Origin: Arachis hypogaea
Lineage: Eukaryota; Streptophyta; Magnoliopsida; Fabales; Fabaceae
Reading direction: 5' to 3'
Assembly (NCBI RefSeq): GCF_003086295.3
Contig: NC_092047.1
Location: 117,220,449 to 117,284,448 of the forward strand
Length of the DNA stretch: 64,000 nt
Shown here: positions 46,979-63,966 of the stretch, in pieces
How positions within the stretch are numbered: position 1 is the stretch's first letter
Layout of the letters: each line of letters starts with the position of its first letter
Made by a program: the position numbers and the translations under genes
The notes under the pieces: model-generated
What the model was told of the DNA's origin: nothing
The model's input: only the letters and a program-made list of their open reading frames with translations
Databases searched by the model: none

Positions 46979-47442
46979 TGGAAGACCACCGTCATAGAAG
47001 ACAGCCGCTTCTTCCTCTTCCCTCTTCCGCACCAGGTGCCTCCATGAAGCTACTCGATTTCTCGATTTCATCCAAATTCTTGCGATTATGTTTTGCCAGA
47101 AACTTTGTCGTTGAAGGCCACGCCTCCTTCTGTGCCGGCGACAGAAGGGGATGATTTGGTGACCCCTCAGTCCATAGGTTAGAAAGTTGCAACCTTTTTG
47201 GTTTCTTTCGTGGGAAGTGAATGGTTCTTTTGCATGCATGTGACTATTGGATAATGAATCTTTGGTAGAATTTGGAGTGAGTTTTGTGTTGAATTTTGTT
47301 AATTTTAGGTGAGGATGCGGTGGATGGAGAAAAATCAAGTGCTGCGGCGGCTGCTGCTGCGGGCCGAATGAAGAAGCTGTCAGTGAAATCGAAATCAGGA
47401 CCTAAGACAGCATGGCGGAAGCTCCTTTCTCAGTGTTCTCAG
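46979..47442 (+). pseudogene. Fragment resembling the N-terminus of an FHA-containing AAA-ATPase
   Basis: One frame near 47,104-47,178 reads LKATPPSVPATEGDDLVTPQ. After an intron-like gap, an exon-like piece (about 47,310-47,442) reads GRMKKLSVKSKSGPKTAW and ends KLLSQCSQ before GTTTGG. That ending is the hallmark first-exon border of a plant AAA-ATPase family whose next exon starts the FHA domain. The FHA and AAA parts are absent downstream. The upstream ATG at 46,979 opens in another frame, so the piece is broken. Identification is from memory of the family. Confidence 0.45.
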
Positions 47443-47689
47443 GTTTGGTTCTTCGCTGTGAATTAGGTGTGCAAATTTTTCTACGTCTTTTTTTTGTCTC
47501 TTGGAGTACTTGAATGGTTTTTGCATTATGGAATTGGAATGCATGGTTAAAGTTGATCTATTGGAGTGATTTTAACGGATATTGAACTGCTTTGTCTTGA
47601 AATTTTGCACTTGACCTGCAAATTTGAATGATTGGTTGATTTTGCAAGATACTTTCTGCATTATGGGAACTGATGACTGAAGTTTCAAA

Positions 47690-48720
47690 AAATGCTTCTA
47701 ATGCTGTATATTATGACTTCAGCATATTCTTGCTTTTCAGATGATCAACCTGTTACAAGCAATTATGAAAACTCCTCATTGTATGTGTTGGAATGGTTAT
47801 TACGAAGAATTGGACTTCCAGACAAGATTATAGTGAAGGATGTAAGAACATTATGTGTAAATCGTGATTTTAACTTTTAAGTTAATCAAATTTGGCTTTT
47901 ATTAGATTCATTTTTTACTTTTTGCTGAACTTGTAGGATGGTGCTTTTGTTGATTCATGAACTATGGTTGTGGACAATGCCAATTATGGGTGAGGGATTC
48001 TTTAATATTTCAGTTTATGTTTGTTGTGCTGCTAGCTGATGTAAATATAGGTTTAGGAACTAATAGATGTATTGGGTATATATTTTGTTGTGCTCACGCA
48101 AATGAAAATATATATTTTTGTCATTGTAAAATACCTCACTAGGTGGTGGATATATCACCATTTTGTTTGTGCAGTTAGCAGGTGTGCCTTGCAAAATATT
48201 CTCCAAGACTATTGCATTGGGTGGTCACTCAAAACTGGCTCCCTTCAAATTCTGTCATTGAGAAAAACCCGGCTTTCTTCAACACTAGAGACATTGTCAT
48301 CTTAAAGATTATTTCCGGCTTTCCTATTCTTACCAAGGTGAATTACATGCATTCTTTTACTTACTTTTAGCAAAATACAAATGGTTAGTCATGGAGGAAT
48401 AACTCCTCGTTGTTCGTGTGTATAGGAAAAGTTAAGGGAACAAGTTATTTTTGACACACACTTGGGTGATTGGATTGTGGCATTTGGCAACTGGGAGTTT
48501 GATCCATTGAAGCTGAGTAATCCATTCGGTCACAACATAAGTAAAGTTCACGTTTGGCAGGGATATGAAGTCAAGGTTGTGCCCTCTCAAATCCAGAGAT
48601 TTGTTTCAAGGAATATGTAATGGATAAATTACTATGAAGTTTCAGATGGTGCACATTTGATTATCCATTATAGTGGTTTGTGTGAGGCTGTTTTGAGGGC
48701 ACTTTTACTCGATGAATGTA
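47690..48720 (+). pseudogene. Fragment of a plant alpha/beta-hydrolase gene
   Basis: Exon-like pieces at about 48,180-48,338 (NWLPSNSVIEKNPAFF to SGFPILTK, donor GTGAAT) and 48,425-48,720 (KLREQVIFDTHLGDWIVAFG, WEFDPLKLSNPF, VHVWQGYEVKVVP, then YSGLCEAVLRALLL). They match the C-terminal half of a plant alpha/beta-hydrolase family, including the acid and His-bearing region, here changed to SDGAHLIIHY. A TAA interrupts the frame near 48,618. An earlier open piece (47,727-47,840, SLYVLEWLLRRIGLPD) is not recognised. The N-terminal half with the nucleophile elbow is missing, so this is a gene relic. Confidence 0.6.
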
Positions 48721-49367
48721 ATGTTTCATATAGACCTAGACTAAATAGGGACATACTTAATTTCCTCGTGTTTTTTTCTGTTTTATATTCAGAGAGAATG
48801 TCATAGATCATATGTAAATTATTTTTCAGTTTACTGAAAGCTTGAAGAATTATGCACATGATATAATAAATCACATATACATGTTATCTTCATTGACCTA
48901 TTTCTTCTTCTTATTCTTTATTATTGTTTCTATGATTGACAAATTAAAACGGATCAATTTCTTAAGGTAATCACTTTGCATGAGTTAGAAGACTATCTAC
49001 TACCTGAATGTGGATAAAGGTTAAAATTTCATAATATGATGCTCAATAAAGTTGGAATGTTGAGATTTGAGTGTGTACAGAATTAAACTTAACAAACAGA
49101 AACAGCAAGATCTTTGAAACAAGTTTCACATAACAGAAATAATACAAAAAGAAAGGTATCTATCTATCTATTTATATATAACAACAAATTTTCTTACATA
49201 TGAGAGAAAAAGAAACAAATCAGATAGTTCAAAATTATATCCTCCAACAGCGGATGGAATTTAGCACAAGCATCTTTCTTGATTGAAAACTACTATCGTA
49301 ATAAACAGCAGTCCAAGTTGGTATATTCCAGCTGTATTTGTAGTATAAGTGAAGGAATGGTTCCGAA
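48721..49367. other. Spacer
   Basis: AT-rich DNA between the hydrolase relic and the small minus-strand gene, with a (TATC)n tract near 49,155-49,175. The part nearest 49,367 may be the 3' UTR of that gene. Nothing else recognised. Confidence 0.4.
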
Positions 49368-50371
49368 TCATGCGTTCGCAGAGTAACTTGGTATATTCAA
49401 CCCAAGATGGAATGGTTTCGCTTGAACAGATTCATCAGTATATGACTTGATGCTTCCTGCAATTTATAATGACTAACGTTAATTACCCAAAAAAAATAGC
49501 ATAAATTAGGTACAATTTATAATCAAATAAGCAAAACTAACCAATGACTATTGAATTTTTAAAAAGAATCACAATACTAATTTCTGAATTTACAAACACA
49601 CTAAAAAAATCAAACAACAATAACAAATAAAAAATAGAACAAATACCAAATTTGAATAGAAACATAAACCCAGAAATTAAAATTATGAACAAAAATCAAA
49701 CAACAATAATAAATAAAAAATAGAACAGCATGAATAGAAGCATAAACCCAGAAATTGAGATCAGAATCATAAAAACAAATACCAAATTTGAGTAGAAACA
49801 TAAACCCAAAAATTGAAATTATGATTAGAAATCAAACAACAATAACAAATAAAAAGTAGAACATTATGAAAAGAGACATAAACCCAGAAATTGAAATCAG
49901 AATCATAAAAATAAATACCAAAATTTTTTAACCCTAACTCAAATTTTAAACAACCAAGTAAACTGAACAAAACCACTAATTGAATGAAATAAGAACAAAA
50001 CTCAATTGAATGACTTCAACGAAACAGATTCATGCAGCAGAACATAAAAGGATAAAAAAATGAGCTAAATGAAACAAGTTCATACCTGAGGCTGAGGCTC
50101 CATTGAAACTCTTAAAGTGTAGCGATGAAGGGGGAGACGGCGCTGAGGACGGACGACCGAAAGACGCGGTGCACGATGAAGGCAGAAAGAACGACGGCAC
50201 TCTGAAGCTGAAAAGGGAATTCTCAAATAAACTGGCAGTAGACTTGCATTTTGTGAAAAGGGAAGAGAAAGAGAGGCTGATGGCGGTGGGTAGGGATTGT
50301 TGTTGATGACAGTGGGTTCTAGAAAAAGGGAAGAGAACGAGAGTAGAGGGTGTGTTAGTGGGTTTAGTCAC
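49368..50371 (-). CDS. Small two-exon gene, possible organelle-targeted protein, unknown
   Basis: Two exons: 50,371-50,086 and 49,456-49,368, joined by a GGTATG donor and a TTGCAG acceptor, giving about 124 residues. The N-terminal 60 residues are rich in Ser, Thr, Phe and Arg/Lys and poor in acids (MTKPTNTPSTLVLFPFSRT), like a plastid or mitochondrial presequence. The C-terminus ends GLNIPSYSANA. No domain is recognised. The intron holds direct repeats (49,600-49,920). It could be a real small gene or a captured exon pair. Confidence is limited because only splice signals and frame support it. Confidence 0.4.
49600..49925. repeat. Imperfect tandem repeats, unit about 130-140 bp
   Basis: CAAACAACAATAACAAATAA recurs at about 49,611, 49,698 and 49,834, each time followed by AGAAAC/GCATAAACCCAGAAATTG and ATACCAAATTTGA-type blocks. 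These are imperfect copies in the intron of the small minus-strand gene. Confidence 0.7.
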
Positions 50372-50889
50372 TGAGTGAAGGTAGCAAATTTAGGGTTGCT
50401 TAAATGAAATTTAAAAATATTTGTGGTAAAAATAAAAATTTAATAATTATTATTAAACTCTATTTGAGTTATATTTATAAATTATTTTTTGTGCTTGTCA
50501 CAAAAGTTCAAAACACTTGAGCTTACTAAAGACAGACCTTCGAAAGGGGATGAGCGCACATGCACACAATGATTTAATGAACACAACAATCAAAAGTAAT
50601 GCAGTAGATTCTGGACTTAAGGTTGAGCGGACGACAAATACAACGTTAAATAATTGTGTTGTTTGAGGACGGGCGGAAATTTTTGTAGATATTAACCAAA
50701 TTTCAGTGTATCATAAAATTCAATAATTAAGTGATACACTAAAATTTATTCAGTATCTAAACATTAGTCGTTTGAGGAAGCTGCTGCTTCTTCTCCTTCT
50801 TATATTAAGGGTGAGCGGATAAAAAATACAACATTAAATAATTGTGTTGTTTGAGAGAGGAGATTCCTCATGTGTCATATTTTGTGTAA

Positions 50890-51093
50890 GAGTAAATTAC
50901 CAATTATGACCCCGAATTTGTAAAACGCTGACAATAATAACCCTAATATTTGTTAACAACAATTACACCCCTTAAAATTTTAAAAACGTAACAAATCTAC
51001 CCAACCGTTAAGAGAGTCCTTCTCCGTTAAACGGAACTTGGTGATGTGGCAGACGGAAATCCAAGGTGGCATCCTTTTAAAGCCATCTGTCCC
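50890..51093 (+). repeat. Left terminal inverted repeat of the Pack-MULE
   Basis: 204 bp beginning GAGTAAATTACCAATTATGA and ending GCCATCTGTCCC. It matches the inverse of 52,099-52,290 apart from about ten substitutions and a short extra block near 51,061-51,073. Confidence 0.92.
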
Positions 51094-51126
51094 AACAATG
51101 GAAGAAGCGTTTAGGGTTTAGGTGGC

Positions 51127-52068
51127 ATGCCTCCGATCCAAGAAACCGACCCGATACAAGACACAACCATCGCCGACCACCAGAAGAAAACCAACAAGAA
51201 GAGGATGGCCAAGGATGCCGGTGGCGGCGGCGGCGGCTCTGCCGCGGGACCAATGAGGTACCGCGGCGTCAGGCGGAGGTCGTGGGGGCGTTATGCGGCG
51301 GAGATAAGGGACCCGCAGTCGAAGGAGCGGCGGTGGCTGGGGACGTTCGACACGGCGGAGGAAGCTGCTTGCGCCTACGACTGTGCCGCCAGAGCGATGC
51401 GAGGCGCGAAGGCGAGGATGAACTTCGTGTACCCTGATTCTCCTCCTCATCCTCATCCACACCATCACCATCATAATTTTCGTCACTCTGAACTGTTCCA
51501 AGCGTTCAACTTCCCGAAGCAGCAGTGCCACGTCAGCAAGTTAGTTCAGAGCGGCCGCCATGGCGTAACTGCTCCATTATCGACTCAGCAGCAGCACCGA
51601 AACATCACTAACAATTCTCATCATTCCCTGAACATGCTTCTATTTCGCGAGTTTCTGAATTCGAATCTATGTTTGGTTTCTTCTTCTTCTGCTGCTACTG
51701 GTGGTGTTGGTTCCAGTGGTGCTAATAATAGTCCTTATCAGTATTGCATCAAGGAAGGTGGTTCGGCTTGCTGCTTCAACGGTAACTGTTGCGGTGGTGG
51801 TTCCAACAACGGCACGACGGAGGTTATTGCTGAAGGTGTTGAGGAAGAAGATCAGTCGTTATTGGAGTTGTTCCCTAGAGAGTCTTCAGACTTTGGCCTG
51901 TTGGAAGAGATAGTTCAACGCTTCTTGCCGAAATCCAAAACCGTTCCAAACAAGAATTGCGACAGCTCTTTGAAGCTGAAACCCGAGGCCGTGGCAATTT
52001 CGTTTCCTCATCATCAACAACAACAGGGCTATGATGATAACAGCAGGATGATGAGGGGTTTTGATTAG
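51127..52068 (+). CDS. AP2/ERF transcription factor, group VIII-b (ESR/PUCHI-like), transposon-borne
   Basis: An intact intronless frame of 313 residues. A single AP2 domain (about residues 43-102) starts [20 protein letters not shown] and ends [10 protein letters not shown], preceded by a basic Lys-rich region and a Gly run. The DNA-contact residues of the beta sheet are kept, but the near-invariant Pro of RRRPWG is Ser here. The C-terminal [17 protein letters not shown] motif is typical of the ENHANCER OF SHOOT REGENERATION/DORNROSCHEN and PUCHI relatives, which control meristem and organ initiation. An HPHPHHHHH tract lies after the domain. A 7-codon upstream ORF (51,098-51,121) ends six bases before the ATG. 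Any promoter must lie in or beyond the left TIR. Whether it is expressed is unknown. Confidence 0.9.
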   Translation: MPPIQETDPIQDTTIADHQKKTNKKRMAKDAGGGGGGSAAGPMRYRGVRRRSWGRYAAEIRDPQSKERRWLGTFDTAEEAACAYDCAARAMRGAKARMNFVYPDSPPHPHPHHHHHNFRHSELFQAFNFPKQQCHVSKLVQSGRHGVTAPLSTQQQHRNITNNSHHSLNMLLFREFLNSNLCLVSSSSAATGGVGSSGANNSPYQYCIKEGGSACCFNGNCCGGGSNNGTTEVIAEGVEEEDQSLLELFPRESSDFGLLEEIVQRFLPKSKTVPNKNCDSSLKLKPEAVAISFPHHQQQQGYDDNSRMMRGFD

Positions 52069-52098
52069 GGTTTCGTCAATTAGGCCTAAACATGAAAC

Positions 52099-52290
52099 GG
52101 GACAGATGGCTTTAAAAGAATTTTCGTCTGCCACATCACCAAATTCCGTTTAACGGAGGAGGACTCTCTTAACAGTTGGGTAGATTTGTTACGTTTTTAA
52201 AATTTTAAGGAGTGTAATTGTCGTTAATAAATATTAGGGTTATTATTGTCAGCGTTTTATAAATTCGGGGTCATAATTGATAATTTACTC
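52099..52290 (-). repeat. Right terminal inverted repeat of the Pack-MULE
   Basis: 192 bp; read on the minus strand from 52,290 it begins GAGTAAATTATCAATTATGA. The partner of 50,890-51,093. Confidence 0.92.
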
Positions 52291-52299
52291 TTTGTGTAA

Positions 52300-53240
52300 T
52301 TATGTTAACAAGTACTTGTTTTATTTCTCTAAAGAAGTATTCAAATAACAATTCATTTACATCTGAACCGACATCACTAAACCAATTTTGGTAGGTCAAG
52401 CTAAGTAAATGTGGGTAGTTTAAATTTTATTTTATATATACAACAATCTATTAATTAAAAAACCCAATAAAAAATTTAAAAAAAAATTAGATATTAACTA
52501 ATTTATTTTATTAGGAATTTAGGATAACTTATGTAAATTATGGGGCCCTCGAAAAATTAACTTTACAATAATAATATTCGCCAGTAGCATGTCTCCAAAT
52601 TTACATAATGGCTTTATTATGATTCTTATATTCTTATATATTTACTTTGAAAAACTGATATTGTTTTTAATTGGTAAATGATGATACAATAAAAAAAAAA
52701 AAAGTATATACTCTAATAGAATTGATGATAAAATTGCAGGAGTTTGTCCTTCCCAATAATCCCTAGTTCTTAAGAATTAATACTAGATCATGTTTTTATG
52801 TGAATATTAATAATTATTTAGAATCGTTATATTATATTTTTTATATATAACTAAATTACTTAATAATGTTAATATTTTAAATATTATGATATTATAAAAA
52901 CATTAGTTATTTTAATAAGTATGAAATTCCCACATCACGTGCTTTGCATGCTCCATGGTCGTGCTGCTAATCTCGTAAAACACCGAATCAGCAAATATTA
53001 CATGACTCCAACCTTATTCAGATATAATTTTCCTTTTATTAATTAAAGTTAAACCATGTTTACTGTATTATTATTGAGATTTGAGAGAGGAAAATAATAG
53101 GGTTTACCCGTTTACCATTACAACCACTAATACTACATAGTGTTAGAGGCTTAGTGCCGCACCTTTGTTTTGTAGTTTTGGATCAACGCATATTCACTTC
53201 AGTAGTAATCTCTGCTCCTTTCTCACCTCAAGCTCCTAAA
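52300..53240. other. Spacer and promoter region of the LL-DAP aminotransferase gene
   Basis: AT-rich up to about 53,100. The last 100 bases before the ATG are C/T-rich, likely 5' UTR. No other feature recognised. Confidence 0.45.
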
Positions 53241-58020
<4,780 letters not shown>

Positions 58021-58650
58021 ATTTAGAATAATGCTGATCTAGCTCTATTGGACTGGAGAGGCTGTTTCTTTTTACCAATAAATACCATTGGTTTCCTTGG
58101 AATTTTAGATTATGATGTTAAGACAGTTGTTATCAATTAGAGACATCTTATCTTGTGGCCTATTTGCCGTTTCATCATCACCTTATGGTCCTGGAGCCTG
58201 AGGCAGCACATGTTTAAGTAGATAATGTAAAAGGGTCATGTTTGTATAAAATAAATGTCAAAATCAAGCTATAACCTAAGCCCAAAATGGCTGGGCAAAC
58301 GTTGCCCCTAAGTGGATAATCCACGGCCAAAATACCTTAGAAATCCAAAAAAATTCGAAGTGAAAAATAAAAGACAAGGAAAATGTATAAAAGCGAGCAA
58401 ATTTCTTCTTCATTTTATTCTACTCTGTTTTTCTTACTCTTTCTACAACCAAGCCTCTCTAGATTTTGATTACAAACCTGCCAATGCTCCAAAGAAAAAA
58501 AAAACGTCGTTTCTGTTACACCAGTTGATCGGTGATACGTCTATCTTACATGACCTGAATATTAAGCAGGTCCTAAACATAAGGCTCCCTAGAAGCTAAT
58601 ATGCTAGCTCTTTGATGAACTGCACAGTAAAAATTAGACAACTAAAACTG

Positions 58651-60411
58651 TTATATGCTATTGATCATCTTGATCATGTCTGCTTTGCAAGTTGTCTTGT
58701 AATGTCCGGTTTGATTACACCGACTACAATGCACTGTATGCTTCTCACGGTTAAGGACCTCCACACACATTCGTTTCTTTTCAGGGCGGCCTGGTGGTCT
58801 CCTGAATTTTGGTGGTCTTACAACGATGATATCATCTTCCATGGCAGACTCTTCTGTTTTTCTCCATTCAAGCTTTCCTGGAAGAGGTTGTATTTCCTTG
58901 GAATATGTTTCTCTGTAACTTGTAACAGTGAAGCACTTCATGGTAAATGAATAGACATCCTTTCGACATGAGACAAGGGCAGCAACTGCATGGGAGCATG
59001 GGATCCCATATAGCTGCCAATCACGGCAGGAACAGCTATGGCTACCAATATTTACAATGTCTGATCGATCAGTGGAAAGAACTTCAAACTCTACTTCATC
59101 TGATCTAAGGACTTGATATGTAGGTGCCTGACTAACAGCTTCAGAGATTCGCCTCTCAGCTGATGGGGCAAGTACAGAACACCATGAAGTGCTTATCGAT
59201 CGCCTCTCATCAAACTCACTCTTAAGCTTGCTATGAATCCTCTCAATCACCTGGATGATTGGTAACTCTCTGGTTTCAAGAATCCATCTGTTGAACTCCT
59301 CAATATTAGAGGATAGATGGCCATATCGAGTCCCTTCAGAATACACAAGGGCCCATTGGGAGGGATGAAATTGCTGTAACCATTTAGCAGCTTCGGGAGA
59401 GATCTCCTCTATGTCGGCCATTTTTTCTTTGAACGAAGCAGTTGTGGTGGCATATGCAGACTGCAACAGAAGGTGGACAAGCCTAGAATTCTTGAACACC
59501 TTGCCAATGCTTTCGCTTAAGTGACGCAAGCAGAATGCATGAGACGAGTTTGGAAACTTCCTTCTCACTGCATCCACAATACCTTTTTGCCCATCTGACA
59601 AAAATATAATCTTTGGTATGCTTCCATTATTTAACTCAAGTGCCTTATGCAACTCAGACAGGAACCATGTCCAGCTGTCATCATTTTCAACATCGACAAC
59701 ACCAAATGCTAGTGGAAACAAACCTCCATCAGCATCAAAAGAAGTCGCCGAAAGCAATGTGCTAAGGTATTTACTCTTCAGCTGGATTCCACCAAATCCA
59801 ACAATAGGCAAACAACCATTAAGGAAACCATGGATTGATGCATGAAAGGAAACAAAAAGCCTCTGAAAGCGGTTATCTGGACCAGTGGTAAACACCTCTG
59901 CAACACTTCCAGGGTTTGTTTTCTTTATCTGTTCACAATATGAAGGGAGCAGGCAATACCCTTCTTCAGAAGAACCATAGATTGCCGCAAGTCCCCGCTC
60001 CTTAGCACGCCAAGCTTGCTTATATGGTATAGTTATCCCATATTGTTTCTGGATATCGTGTAAGATATCTTTCGGCTTATAATTAATGTTTTCTCGCAAC
60101 CTTTCTTCTATAAAACCCACAATCCAATCAACAGAAGCCTGGTGGTGGCCATTGTGAGCATTTCTCCCACATGTATGGGTTCCTTCGAGACTTCGTATAG
60201 TAAATGTTGGGGAATTAGGTAGCTTGACAGCACGGATTCGCCATGGACAGCCATCTGAGGCACACTTAGCAAAGTAGCGAATCAGGTCACTTTTGATAAT
60301 ACGAAGCTCAAAATGCTGTGCAATAGCAGCTTCTTTAATTGCATTCCGGAATGCCTTCACATCAGGGAATTCTTGACCAACAACAAAAGTGTGGTCTTCC
60401 ATTAGTTCCAT
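58651..60411 (-). CDS. MUSTANG-type domesticated MULE transposase (MUG family)
   Basis: A single coding exon of 586 residues. Domains: an N-terminal MuDR-type DNA-binding region (about 10-80; GQEFPDVKAFRNAI, CPWRIRA, then HTCG), a MULE transposase core (about 190-300; KSKYLSTLLSATSFD, PLAFGVVD, FLSDGQKGIVDAV), a SWIM zinc finger (CSCRDWQLYGIPCSHAVAAL near 480) and a C-terminal CCHC knuckle (HCSRCNQTGHYKTTC). This layout is that of the plant MUSTANG genes, transposases recruited as host regulators. Where active MULEs and other MUGs have an Asp early in the core, this one reads IVGFGGIQLKS, so the first catalytic Asp appears lost. A probable 5' UTR intron (60,990-60,466) fits a host gene. No terminal inverted repeats are seen nearby. 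Convergent with the DapL gene. Confidence 0.85.
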   Translation of the reverse strand: MELMEDHTFVVGQEFPDVKAFRNAIKEAAIAQHFELRIIKSDLIRYFAKCASDGCPWRIRAVKLPNSPTFTIRSLEGTHTCGRNAHNGHHQASVDWIVGFIEERLRENINYKPKDILHDIQKQYGITIPYKQAWRAKERGLAAIYGSSEEGYCLLPSYCEQIKKTNPGSVAEVFTTGPDNRFQRLFVSFHASIHGFLNGCLPIVGFGGIQLKSKYLSTLLSATSFDADGGLFPLAFGVVDVENDDSWTWFLSELHKALELNNGSIPKIIFLSDGQKGIVDAVRRKFPNSSHAFCLRHLSESIGKVFKNSRLVHLLLQSAYATTTASFKEKMADIEEISPEAAKWLQQFHPSQWALVYSEGTRYGHLSSNIEEFNRWILETRELPIIQVIERIHSKLKSEFDERRSISTSWCSVLAPSAERRISEAVSQAPTYQVLRSDEVEFEVLSTDRSDIVNIGSHSCSCRDWQLYGIPCSHAVAALVSCRKDVYSFTMKCFTVTSYRETYSKEIQPLPGKLEWRKTEESAMEDDIIVVRPPKFRRPPGRPEKKRMCVEVLNREKHTVHCSRCNQTGHYKTTCKADMIKMINSI

Positions 60412-61142
60412 GATGTCAAGGTTTTGGGTCTAAACTCCTATAAGGTAAAGATCAACCCCTCAAACCTGCAATAAGCTAATAACAACACCATTTTCTCTGC
60501 TATATGTGTAAAAGTGCTTCTTCGCTAAACAAACTGTAGTAATCCAACAAAAAATAGAAATAGCACAGCTAATCAATACGTAATGTTATAATTGAATTCA
60601 ACAATGAATATGCATGGCAAGGATGTTAATATAAAGCAATGTTAGTCTGTTACTAAAATTACTATTATGTGTCCTGAACCCAAGAATAGAAACAATTTTG
60701 AAGTTTATCTGAGTAGAAAATGCTTTGTTGCAGCAGCTTATAAACAAAATATAATCAATAAAAGGTGTTAAGACGAGTATCACACAAGTTTACAACATGA
60801 AACAGCTGAAGCCAATTGTCAGGAAAGAAGGAAGGATTGAAAAAAAAATTCAATTTTGTCTTCAACCAAGTTCAAAAAAAAGGGTTAGAAGTCTAAATAG
60901 GAACATTAGAACGAGGTGAAAGAAAATCAAGATATGAAGCTCGGGTTCGTGAAAACGACAAGGGGACAAAAAAGGGAGTAGCTTGGTTACCTGAAGAAGT
61001 GGAGAAGAGAGTGATGAGAGTCACTCGAAGATCGATTGGCGTGTCATCCTGTGAGTGAAAAGAGACAAAGAGAGAAGATGGTGGGAACTGGGAAGTGGAG
61101 GTGAACACTGAACTGAACAGCTTTGGTATTGTGAACAAAGGT
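60412..61142 (-). promoter_or_regulatory. 5' UTR and UTR intron of the MUSTANG-type gene
   Basis: The minus strand shows a likely non-coding first exon ending at 60,991 (CTTCTTCAG before GTAACC) and an acceptor TTGCAG ending at 60,466, followed by 54 bases to the ATG. The exon's 5' end near 61,130 is a guess from base composition. Confidence 0.45.
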
Positions 61143-62127
61143 TAGGGTTGATTGGGTCACTTTGAGGTCTTTTGCGTCATTTTAAAAGTAGGGGTATTTT
61201 TGACATATCAGTTCCAACTTCCAACCACTCCTACTCCTACAACGTCTTCCTCCAAAATAAATGTCATAATAAATTAATAAAATGACTTTAATCAAGGTGT
61301 TAAGATATTTTTTTTATTATAATTCATTTTTAGGTGACAGTTTTTTATTATTATTTTTAAAACAGCAAAATTCTCTCTACTAAATTTTTGACTAAATACT
61401 TAGACTTTATTAGTATTTTGATTAGATATAAAAAAATCAGTTATCAAATTAGATATTCATATAAAATATATATTAAAAATAAATTAATTTAGTATATTCT
61501 TTTTGTGACCGAATGATTTAATATGTGCATATAATATTTTCGTTTACCTATATATCATTAATTGCTCGAACGTATACATTTGATGGTTAGCATAAAATTT
61601 CTAATTACTTGCGATAAAAATATTATTTATAAATTAAAATCAGTCACAAAAATTAACTATTATGTATTTATATATAAATATAAATATATGTATTATTTAA
61701 CTCATTTTTAATATATAATTTATATTAATAGTTGATTTTAATATATATGTAGTATGGTTGTACTTGTGAATAACAATTCTAAATATTGCATGAATATTGA
61801 ATAACCAATATCCTAGCTTATATGATTCGCAATGAATGAATACTATCTACATCCTATTTTGTGGCCATTATGATTTATGAGCGCTTCAATTGTGACACTA
61901 ATGACGTCCATTTAATTCTGAATACCATACTAGCAGCCAAAAGCCGTGGACTTACTATCAATTTTACAAGTCTGATGCTTGTAAACTTGGTTTTGGTTTG
62001 GCCTTTTGGAATTCCAAAAACGTTTAATATTATGTAGTACAATATTATTCTTTTTAGCAGTATTGGACTACCACATGCCTAAAGAATGTGGGAACTGATT
62101 TCTATCTATTTCAAGATATGTGTGTAT
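61143..62127. other. Intergenic region
   Basis: AT-rich spacer between the MUSTANG-type gene promoter and the 3' end of the squalene epoxidase gene. No coding domain or repeat was recognised. Confidence 0.5.

Positions 62128-63966
<1,839 letters not shown>

Larger units (their letters stand above)
50881..52299. mobile_element. Pack-MULE-like element carrying an intact AP2/ERF gene
   Basis: The element spans 50,890-52,290 (1,401 bp), flanked by a perfect 9-bp direct repeat TTTGTGTAA (50,881-50,889 and 52,291-52,299). Both ends start GAGTAAATTA. The terminal inverted repeats run 50,890-51,093 and 52,099-52,290, about 190-200 bp, with roughly ten base differences plus one 10-12 base indel. Long TIRs with 9-bp target duplications define Mutator-like elements. 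No transposase is inside; the only cargo is the 313-codon ERF reading frame, placed 33 bases after the left TIR and 30 bases before the right TIR. Such gene-carrying non-autonomous Mutator elements are called Pack-MULEs. It would depend on a transposase supplied from elsewhere. Confidence 0.92.

Noticed and set aside
49600..49925. Possible CRISPR-like array
   Set aside because: The repeats are imperfect, AT-rich, unevenly spaced and in a plant intron; ordinary tandem duplication.
51118..51531. Minus-strand 137-codon Arg-rich ORF opposite the ERF gene
   Set aside because: Antisense of the GC-rich AP2 domain; the plus frame has a clear conserved domain.
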